Source of the DNA: Athripsodes cinereus | Lineage: Eukaryota; Arthropoda; Insecta; Trichoptera; Leptoceridae | DNA length: 64,000 nucleotides | Reading direction: 5' to 3' | Assembly: GCA_947579605.1 (NCBI GenBank) | Contig: OX388314.1 | Coordinates: 27,228,000 to 27,291,999 of the forward strand | Part shown: positions 55,116 through 64,000 of the stretch, piece after piece | Layout: each line of letters starts with the position of its first letter | How positions within the stretch are numbered: position 1 is the first letter of the stretch | Notes under the pieces: model-generated | What the model was told of the DNA's origin: nothing | The model's database searches: none | Seen by the model: only the letters and a program-made list of their open reading frames with translations | Made by a program: the position numbers and the translations under genes

Positions 55116-55132
55116 GGGGGGGGGGGGGGGGG
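55116..55132 (+). repeat. 17-base G homopolymer
   Basis: Seventeen consecutive G occur inside a region otherwise made almost entirely of A and T (ATTAC before, TATATTT after). Confidence 0.95.
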
Positions 55133-55989
55133 TATATTTTTAATATTGTTTGCGAAAACAAACAGAAACAATAACAATAAAAAATATACATAATAATATA
55201 TATATATACTTCATCGCCTAGGTCCATATAGATTATAGACCAACAACTCGAAAAATATAGATTTTTTAGCTAAATATATTATTATGTAGAAAGTTATATT
55301 CTCTTGATTCCAGAAGCAAAATATGCACTATAAAAAAAATATTAGAGCACAATATTTATTTGATGTTTTGGTAGACATATTGCCTCAAAACTTTAATTAT
55401 CGAATTCCAGAACATTCAAATTTCGAATTGTTCTTCACGGAACTAGGAGTTGGAGTTATACAATTTGATGTTTTTTTTTTATCCAAAATAAAAAACATAA
55501 TTATATTATTGATAATTTTCATACATATTGAATGGAAAACGCGAATCACACATGAATAATATTCAAATGAATGTAATAGGGGATTTATCTACAAAAAATA
55601 CATAGTTATTACTTTTAGGTATGGAAAATATTCAAGTTTATTATATTATTGCTTAAAACACAGCTATTATGGATTTATAACTTTTATAGGTACAGTATAC
55701 CTAATAATTAAAGGTACAGTAGGTATAATAAATAGGTACAGTATAATAATTAAATAATTTAATTTATCAACAGATCATCTTATCATCAATTCCAAATAGT
55801 TTTTATTAGTTTTAAGTCTCATTAACTTCAAAAAAAGTAATTACATTATAGGAAAAAAATAAGTTAATTTGTTTAGGTATATAGAGCTGTGAAACACCAG
55901 ACAAAGAATTGGTTTCCCACTCTTTTCAGAGAGTTTTCGACTGTCTTGTAAACAGCAGGTGTTCGAAAAAATAGAGACATATTACATCT

Positions 55990-56115
55990 TAAATTCAGCG
56001 ATGAGATTTGCCACTCATCCTGAATGTTTTAATTTTGTTGTTGGCACCAAGATGACAACTTGCATGTTTATTATATGTTGCTAGTCTGCTGGCTACCTCA
56101 CTTGTACAGTGATTG
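55990..56115 (+). mobile_element. SINE-like dispersed repeat
   Basis: TTTGCCACTCATCCTGAATG, CTTGCATGTTTATTATATG and TAGTCTGCTGGCTACCTCAC match the family at 41966-42105. It is truncated before the TAG tail. Confidence 0.75.
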
Positions 56116-56264
56116 GTGCAGTTAATCATTCTATTAAATGGATGGAGCATGTTACCGAGACAGTGTTCAACAGAGAAAACAAAATAAATGCCATAATTCA
56201 CATTAAAATAATCAAAGGAATCAACTTTTTTTTAAAAAAAAAGATATAAGTATCTGGGTTTTGT

Positions 56265-56425
56265 TATAAACCCAAATACAACCTTATACACCTTTCACAG
56301 TAAGCAACTAAAAGCTCGTGTCGTGAAAGGAGAGTTTGCCGGCACCTGGGATCGAACCCTGGACCCCTTGTTCATGAGGCCGAGACTCTATAGTGTATAC
56401 CTCCAGGCTACCGACGAACTGCAAG
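56265..56425 (-). mobile_element. tRNA-derived SINE, minus orientation
   Basis: On the minus strand it has GGTAGCCTGGAGGTATACAC, a B box GGTTCGATCCCAGGTGCC, and then the body ACACGAGCTTTTAG, GTGAAAGGTGTATAAGGTTG and TTTGGGTTTATAAC. It is about 85% like the copy at 26145-26322 by eye. Confidence 0.85.
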
Positions 56426-58813
56426 TCACATTTATTTAAATGAGAGTGATAAAAAAGACAAAATATAACCCTACTATTTCACTCTTTCACAAACCTACAC
56501 ACTTCTAATACATTGTATAAAATGGGGTACAAACATTTATTATTCATTGTTTTCCTAGCTATAACTAGAACGACAGTAAAACATTTTTCTTAAACCATCT
56601 AAATTTGATTTCAACATTTATTCAACAGGTAAAACATTTATTTATGAATCTATTTACAAAGGTACAACAATCGATAAATTGAACAAGATAAATAAACAGA
56701 GAATAGACACATTTTAATTCAGTAAATTTATTATTACGTATAAATAAACAAAGCGCAAGTAAAACTGTATTTTTAATGTTTTACTTGCAGTATGTTGATG
56801 TACTTATACAAATATTTAAACACCTATGAAGTTAGCCACAATCTGTGAATTTCAATATGGCCGAATGTCAAATATAGCGCTAACTTCATAGCAGATAATA
56901 ACTCAAAAACTTATGAATGAGATTCTTATACACAGTCATCTTTGTATTATAATTTGCTTTTTCAATTCTTTTGTCGATTTCGATATAGGAATATTTAATC
57001 GCATAATTAAATATTCTTATTCAAATCCAACATTAATAACTAATCAATTGTTTGAGCACAATAATGATAACTTAGATGCTATAATTCACACAAACATTTC
57101 CACACACAACATAATATCTTATGATCACAATGTTTTTATGATAGGATTTGAAACTTCAGCTATGAAGTTTTCAAAAATAAATTTATTTCCAAATGTACCT
57201 TCATTGGCATAAAAATAGTGGTTATTATGTGTGGTTGATATCTGGCTAATGATCTAGATATATTATAATGTATAACGATTTTTTGCTAAGTAATTTGCTA
57301 TAAAATAAAACTGAATAATCCAAAAAGCAGGTCTACCGTAGAGCAATTTTCTTTGAGCCAATCTTTTTTACACACTAAACAAAAAACAAAAATGATATGA
57401 AAAATATTGTCAAAGCTACTTGGACTTATAGCTGGAATACATAAATATACTGATATATAGCATTACTCTATATCTAATAAAAAGAATATTTCAAACTGCA
57501 AGCATAATCTGTTTTTATTTCATTAAAAGCAAGCATTTTATCAAACAAGCGAGTGCTTGACAAATCTATTTTACACATTACTTTATTGCACTAATATATG
57601 GATACAATGTTTCTATTTTGTTGTCGCTAAACTATTTTGTCTGTGGGAAAAAGAAATAGTTTATATTTTGCTATCGTCAAACTATCTCGTCTCTGTGGTA
57701 GAATTTTTAAGTAGATTTTGCAGTAAATAATAATATGAACTATCGAGGAATAAATCTATTGGAGGATTACATAGATAACAATGATATTTAAAATTAACTT
57801 TAGAATAGTAAATTGCAATAAGAGAAGATATGGAAGACATTGAGCAATGATACTAAGAATTAATAATATTGAATGAGTTTCTATTTAAACCCTGTTTCTT
57901 CTTTTTAAACATTTCATTCATTATAATAAATTTATTGTCTTAAATAAAATTAATACCACAATAAGTTTAAAGAAGAAACAATAAAAATATTATTGCAGTT
58001 TCATAATTTGACACATTATTGTATTATTCAAGTGATTAGGTATCAAAAACAAACAAATCCAAAATTACTTTTTAACTAAGTTAATAATTATTCTTTGTGT
58101 TGAGTTCTAATACTGCATTTTAAAACAATTTATTTCTACGATATTTGTGTGAGGAATAGTGGAGAAATAAATGTTAGTTCTGAAGTCAGCCAAAGTCTAA
58201 TTAGTTTATAATCTCTTATGACATTTGACTACGAATGGATTTGTCCACTTTTGATACTTAATCTATCGTCATTGCCACACTTTCAAATTGAGCAATTTTA
58301 CTCACTTTATGGTTGAAGAAGATTATGTAATATTTATGGAGGGTTTAATATATATTTATTAATAATAAAATATAAAGATGCTTCTAACATCTAACATAAC
58401 AAGAGTATTCCTAAAAAAGATGAAAGAATACACTCGGTCAATCAATTCACTCGCTACAATCTGCAGATCCAACTTGCATTACAATAACTTGTATAAACAA
58501 TGATAATTTATTAAAGAATTGACTTAATACAGAATATAAACTGTAGAATCATGTTTTGGTAATAATTATCACTTAAAAATGATATATTCCTATAATATAT
58601 TCTCTAAAACATCTGTTATATTGAGGGAAATACCTACTATTTTATTTTAGGTATTAGGGTAGCACAAACAACAAATCATTATTTTTATATTAATATAAAT
58701 GTATGCTTATTATATGTTTCAATAATTTAATGAATACATTCGGATACAATTACAGTGACTATATTGGATCAACATTTAATTAATATTATGAATCGATGAG
58801 CAATTATTTATGT

Positions 58814-58955
58814 AATTGAAGCAGTCCCCTCTGAATATAAGTTTATAACTAAAAATTATTCACAGAAAATAGAAATATATACGCTTATTTAATAAGTGTA
58901 TATTTGCAATTAATGTTTCTCCATAAATATGTTTATTCTAGGGACTGCTTCAATT
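58814..58955. repeat. inverted-repeat element in the probable 3' UTR
   Basis: AATTGAAGCAGTCCC (58814-58828) and its exact reverse complement (58941-58955) enclose 112 bases. Within these a second stem (ATATACGCTTATT/AATAAGTGTATAT near 58878-58904) can form. It may be a small MITE or an RNA structure. It lies 104-245 bases beyond the stop of the minus-strand gene. Confidence 0.65.
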
Positions 58956-59058
58956 GTTACGCATCAATACTTTTCTCTACATTTGTTTAACGTCAACACT
59001 TCGCTTAATTTAGAAAAGTACAAAACGTTTCGACGAAAATTTACTTAAACGATATTAT

Positions 59059-62000
59059 CTACTCTTCATCTTTTTGAAGAGATGTATTTTCTAAGGTTTC
59101 ATCAACACAAGCAACATCTATAACAGTTGATGCATCATTTTCATCATTTTTAGAACTGGTAACATCGCTGTTGAACGTAGGAGTAATATCTTCTGTCAGA
59201 TCATATTCGGCATCATTTTCAGTTTGCGACGATGTTGGAGTTCCGATTTGATTATCTGATTCAGCGGCGCTTTCGTAACTTGCGTTCATCTCAGCCGCAG
59301 TATGCATTGTGGCTGTTGAATATCTGGAATCTCTACTATCTGATGAATTTGCAAATCTAAGCGGGGAATATCGACTATCGCTAGGCATACTAACGACATG
59401 ATCTTCGCACACAGTGTGATATTCACTAGTCAACATATCTGGTGATATGCATATCATATTGCTATTATTATCTTCACATATTGGATGAGAGGAATGTCCA
59501 AGATCCAGACTTGATGGTGGTGGTTTCTTATATATTCTCCTTGGTTGTGGCGATGTACTGGCTGAACGACGAATTGTAATAATGTGTCTAACTTCTCTGT
59601 GACGCATTCTACGTGAATGGGCTGAGTCTGATGCATTAGAACTTCTCCTGCAAAACAATAAAATACAATTTAAGTACTTACTAAATAAATTCAACGATAG
59701 GTATTAAAATTTGGAAATGTAACATTAATCTGTACAGTTTCATAGAGAAAGAAGCAAAAAGCAATAGAGAGTTTTAAATTTTTTTTTTGTTGTGTTTTAT
59801 TCCATGGCAACTCTACTACAGACTTACCTATTGTCATACGTGATACTAAGTGAATTGTCTCTGGTAATTCTTCCGTAAAATCTCTGTGAACGTGGACTGT
59901 GAGATCTGTCAACATTGTGAGCTGTGGGAATAATATAATTATATGTATAATGCAATGTATGGAATGATTCGCGTTGTTGATAATTCAGTACCTATATATT
60001 ATTATACGAGTGTGTGTAAAGGAGTATATATATAAAATCACTAACTCCATTTTTCATGTTAAAGAAAAGAGAAAAACACAATTTATCTGCAAATATGCAA
60101 AAAAGTTGTTTGATACAAATTTTGTTAACTGATAAATTTTTAATAACGGCAACACTCGCTTACTATATTTGAATTCATTCTATGGCAATAAAGTAGAAAA
60201 CGTAGGCAAAATGCAATTTGAAAAAAGAATATGATTGAAATTTAATGAACACCTGATAAAATCATGCAACGTTGTGCAAAAATAACATTGAGAAAATGGT
60301 ATAGTTTTTAAAAAAATAAGAAATATAAAAGTCAATAAGTTTTCAAATATAAAAAGATTTAATACACAAATTTCTGATACTGAATAAATAAGATTGCATT
60401 TTTTTTATGCATTTTTTGTCTGTTCGATGGAGAAAAAAAATCAAAAGATATTTGGATTGTGCTACGCAACAATGTTTGATGCCACACCAACCTCAAAACT
60501 CATTAATTTTATGTATTAAATTGAGTGAAGATTAATGGTGTTGAATAGTGGCTGTAAGACATGGAATACCTATTACAGATAAATGATTAGCTTTACTTGT
60601 GTTAATGTTTAGAATGAATACAATTTTTTTGTTTGTTTAACTGGGTTTAGTCATGATTTAACCTTTTATTTGTGGAAGCAATCCTTAATATTTTTATTGA
60701 TTTTGTGGCTTAATACATTGTGATGCAACACACACCATTTAAAAATGGAGGTCAATGTATGTAATAAAAAAAACATATACCATGATTTTCATCGTCGTCT
60801 ATTGGTCGTTGTCTTGCCAGCATATGCCTTCTAGCAGTATCCGATCTTGTATTCGGAGGTCTTGCTCCAGATCTCGAGGATCTTGACGAGGTACGTGAGC
60901 GATCACGCACTCTCAAGGTGACTGGACCTTCACTGGGAACGTGTAGATCCATTGCCATTGAACCCTGTGAACCGGCTAATGATTCGTGACTAAATCTGGA
61001 AAAACAGAGTCTTCGTTGATTCAAAATTGATACATCAACATCATTGTCGTTATAAGTATGAAATATTTAATTTCTTTATGCAAAACCAAGGACTGTAATA
61101 GAATGTTTATAAGTTATTTGTCCCGTTCTTCTGTATGATTTCAAGAGTACTACAAAAAACAAAAACTTGTATGATGATGATGATGATTATGGATGATTTT
61201 GTTTTGACCCTGTTTAACAGTCCCTAGATCGTCTCAAGGGCGCCTATTATTTTTATTTAACTATTATAAAATTTTGAAAACACAATTGTGATTGTCACAA
61301 ATTTGATCAAAATGCGAGAATTTTATGTGAGTTCCAATTGAAGGTATTATTAATTGTCACAAACATTATTCACTAATATTCACATTTTTAAATTTGAAAC
61401 TTTTATGTAACTATTCTAAAAACAACAACACCCAAAAATCCCACTCTATAAAACTACTGAAACCAAAAAAATGTATTAAAACTTTGTTAATTTGAACAAT
61501 TATAAGACAACAATTTTCAACTCTGAAAAATGAGACGTCAGGCAGGCTTCAGGGAGCTACTACCAGCGCCATCCACCGACCGACATCAAATATAGCATTT
61601 TAAATTTAACAACAAAATATCCCATCCATTCTGTATATCACATGTAATTTTGCTATGGAGAGCCAGCCTTTATGTTCAAAACATGTATTGAATCTACTGG
61701 CTACCCTATTTATGGGATATACAAACAGTTGAAAGGAATAGATGATTAAAATATTTATTTTATATCAATCGTTAAGCGGGCAGAAGGATGTTCCATGACT
61801 CTAAAGCCTTGAAAATAGTTATATTGATTAGGAGATCTTATACTTTTTTTTTAATCTAAGTTGCAATCCAGATATAGACTTCAATGTAATTAAACAATAA
61901 TTGCAAAAAGAAAAAAAAAACAATTTCAAATTAAAATAAAAAGAATTCTGATAGATAGGTACATTGCAAATGTTGGTATACCTTGAACATCTAACATGAG

Positions 62001-63126
62001 ACTCATCGACAGAAAGAGCTTGTCTCTGAAGCATAGCTGGATTGAGAAGTGTAGGTCTTTGTCTTCTGGGTGGTTCCCGTTTAGTAGGAGACTTATTATG
62101 GCTCACAGCGTGACTCCTGCTATCGGGGGATGCTCTTAACTCTGGAACAGAACCACTGCGGACCATGGGCTGTCTGGGAGTGCATGATGGTGATTGTGGA
62201 GACCGAGGTGATATGCTCGATTGACTTGGACGATGTTCTACAGATCTGTAATTTAAGATTTTAAGAAATATTGAAGAAATAATAGAAATACATTAGATAT
62301 ATTTATACATTTTGGAATTAAACTTGATTCATACAATTCCTCATATAAGCTGTTATTTTATAGCAATCTGTAAAGGCATGAGATTGTAAAAAAAACATAC
62401 TTCGATTGAAGAAATCACTAATAAAGTGATAATCTCGTGACTAGACATCATCAGAGTAATTATAAATGTTTTGATTTGTTGATTTTATTATATATAATTG
62501 ATGATATGTGTATAAATAAAACAGTAAAATTTCACTTCTAAAATTTTTCATTTCAAAATGACAAAGTCAACGTTTCCTAAATGTTTAATATGTCAAAGAG
62601 AGTATTCCATACATGTATTTATGCAAGGTGTCTGCTGATTACCTCAATTGTCGAATTTAGTGCGATAGGATATATAAAAAAATATTATACATAAGTTTAT
62701 ATTATATTATCTATATTTTACCCATGTTTTGGAATCAGAAACAAATGAAGAGCAAGAAAATTAACAAACCAGTGGTATGAGATAATGACAATGGTTTGAG
62801 TCTTGACTATATTTTAAACTATTTCCATCACTTTCGTGATTGCATCTAGTAGGTATATTATTGAAATAGATTAGTAACATACCCTAAATTTTTGGAAAAC
62901 TGCATTAATGCAGCGGTGAGTGCTCTCCTATCACTCGGAGTTGGAGAAGATTTAAAAACTCCAAGATGTTGTTCCCATCTTCCTGTCTGTGATCCCGCAG
63001 ACCTGCGCGCTGCTGCGGCAACTTGTCGTACTTTCCCCGGTGCCATTTTAAATCGCGCGGGAACAACTTTAGCCGCCGAATCTCTCGCTTCAAATGTCAT
63101 CACGCATGCGGCAACAACTATGAACC
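59059..63126 (-). CDS. C-terminal part of a large protein with Ser/Arg-rich tail (5' partial)
   Basis: Exons complement(59059..59647, 59828..59921, 60781..60995, 61982..62245, 62883..63126) join in frame with GT-AG borders and encode the last ~467 residues. The first exon seen opens FIVVAACVMTFEARDSAAKV and continues KMAPGKVRQVAAAARRSAGS, WEQHLGVFKSSPTPSDRRAL and LMQFSKNLG, a compact, probably conserved region. The rest is low-complexity: many SPRSPQSPS, SRTSSRSSRSG and SRRMRHREVR stretches with likely kinase sites, then an acidic C-terminus (TVIDVACVDETLENTSLQKD). The gene was not identified. An UNC80-type subunit of the sodium-leak channel is a guess from general resemblance only. The 5' exons lie right of 63126, or the gene continues past the edge in a large intron. 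Confidence 0.75.
61180..61255 (-). mobile_element. LINE 3'-end fragment in intron
   Basis: GATGATGATGATTATGGATG, then CTGTTTAACAGTCCCTAGAT and GTCTCAAGGG match 3245-3320. It lies in the intron between exons 60781-60995 and 61982-62245. Confidence 0.6.
61615..61735 (+). mobile_element. SINE-like dispersed repeat in intron
   Basis: CCCATCCATTCTGTATATCA, ATGGAGAGCCAGCC, ACTGGCTACCC and GGGATAT follow the order of the family at 41966-42105 with heavy divergence. Confidence 0.6.
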
Positions 63127-63498
63127 CTGGAATATAAAAATAGTTTGCACAAATTAAGGCGAATATTTTAAATAATAATAATAATAACAGTTATGATGTT
63201 GTTCAAAATATTATATTAATATTATTCAAAAGCAAAAGGTCAAAGCATGACTATTGTTGCTAGTAATATTAACGTTTAATAGATGGCGTTTTACAATATT
63301 CAGTAATGTTAATTTTAATGTTACTCTATCAAACGAAATACGTGGTACTTTGTTTATAAAATGATTAATATATTTGTATTATAACATGTTTTATAGGTTC
63401 GTTATCATTTTTGCGTCGTTTTGTAAAAAATATACGTAAAAAATGTGATATTTTTTTGTTCAAGGATTTGTTCGGTAATTTTGACGCCCCGGTCGTTC
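63127..63498. other. stretch upstream of the tRNA gene
   Basis: AT-rich, probably intron of the minus-strand gene ending at its acceptor (63128-63127). No exon or repeat was recognised. Confidence 0.5.
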
Positions 63499-63571
63499 GC
63501 CTCCATAGCTCAGGGGTTAGAGCACTGGTCTTGTAAACCAGGGGTCGAGAGTTCGATTCTCTCTGGGGGCA
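63499..63571 (+). tRNA. tRNA-Thr (anticodon UGU)
   Basis: 73 bases fold into a full cloverleaf: acceptor GCCTCCA/TGGGGGC with one T-G pair, D stem GCTC/GAGC, anticodon stem CTGGT/ACCAG with loop CTTGTAA (TGT at 63532-63534), five-base variable region, T stem GAGAG/CTCTC with loop TTCGATT, and discriminator A. The internal B box GTTCGATTC is intact, and a T6 run at about 63590 is a pol III terminator. It has no intron. It translates ACA codons. Confidence 0.96.
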
Positions 63572-64000
63572 GGAAATACTCCGAGAACTTTTTTCATTCA
63601 ATTTGCTATTTTTTTTTAATACTTTATATCGTAATAGCAATTTATTTTCACAATTTTTACCTCGCATTTTTAATTCAGCGATGGCGTTTGCAACCCACTT
63701 TGTTCGTCTTTGTGATGGAAAGAGATCGATCAGTATCATTCAAATAATATCTGACGGCCTGGCCGATCCTCTTTCACAATACACCATTACTGTGATAATA
63801 ATATCAGGGCGTAAAGAATGTCGTATTATGGGGTGTTCACATTTGGCGAATATCGCCAGCCGAATTTCAAAATATAACGCCAGGCGAAAAAACAAAATTC
63901 GCCGTACGCCCATTGATCGTCACACCGTTCACACAAGTCCACCGATATAGAAACGATCTGTCAGATGCGCTTTGATTTTGACACTGTTTTCAAAATGGCG
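63572..64000. other. right edge, unidentified
   Basis: It contains the T-run terminator of the tRNA. Frames at 63603-63950 are open but unrecognised. From about 63825 there are GGCGAATATCGCC and GCCAGGCGAA words in partly inverted arrangement and higher GC, which may be the start of a repeat or of a CpG-containing promoter (AAAATGGCG at the very end). Confidence 0.4.

Larger units (their letters stand above)
54561..59058. other. long gene-poor interval, probably including the 3' UTR of the downstream gene
   Basis: It contains 18-bp tandem repeats (GTTGATTGTCAATCTGTT, about 54690-54740), a hairpin with arms AATACAGAGATT/AATCTCTGTATT (54850-54900), a 17-G run (55116-55132), a SINE-like fragment (55990-56110, plus), a tRNA-SINE (56265-56425, minus) and an inverted-repeat element (58814-58955). 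The part nearest 59058 is likely 3' UTR of the minus-strand gene. Frames such as 55323-55559 and 56913-57212 show no domain. Confidence 0.5.

Noticed and set aside
56913..57212. 99-residue plus-strand frame as a gene
   Set aside because: No domain, no splice context, and composition expected of AT-rich DNA.
63603..63950. 115-residue frame at the right edge as a gene
   Set aside because: No recognisable domain, partly overlapping tRNA flank and possible repeat, and truncated context.

Overview
The window reads as nuclear DNA of a moth or butterfly (Lepidoptera). It is AT-rich, its genes have several introns, TAGGTACCTAC-type motifs recur, transposon debris is dense, and it carries two opsin genes of the insect ultraviolet class. 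No assembly or species label is available, so the taxon is inferred from these features.

Layout, left to right. (1) 889-5533, minus: five exons of a DHRS4-like short-chain dehydrogenase whose last exon(s) lie off the left edge. A TTAA-flanked element with a second MITE nested in it sits in its largest intron. (2) 8512-13218, plus: complete five-exon GDAP1-like gene (GST fold with a hydrophobic tail anchor). (3) 17353-18456, minus: complete single-exon FIT2/FITM2 gene (fat-storage-inducing ER membrane protein). (4) 20204-24646, minus: complete seven-exon UV opsin. (5) 33772-48156, minus: a second, equally intact UV opsin, about 96% identical in protein. Its first intron has grown from 0.7 kb to 10.3 kb by insertion of an RTE-like LINE, an R4/Dong-like LINE with a restriction-like endonuclease, a roughly 1 kb inverted-repeat element and a 2.7 kb DNA transposon with an 8-bp target duplication. 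(6) 59059-63126, minus: the last five exons of a larger gene encoding a Ser/Arg-rich C-terminal tail, not firmly identified. (7) 63499-63571, plus: tRNA-Thr(UGU).

The two opsins lie in a tandem segmental duplication. Unit 1 is about 19.40-30.03 kb and unit 2 about 32.65-52.58 kb. Both carry the same exon lengths, splice phases, TATA box and rhodopsin core promoter-like element (RCSI). Insertions present in only one unit can be read against the empty site in the other, which gives a relative history of transposition after the duplication. Between the units lie a large palindrome and a 748-bp perfect tandem repeat.

The two opsins are expected to work in the same process (short-wavelength photoreception). 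The SDR, GDAP1, FIT2 and Ser/Arg-rich genes look like unrelated housekeeping neighbours. No operon-like or prokaryotic features are present.
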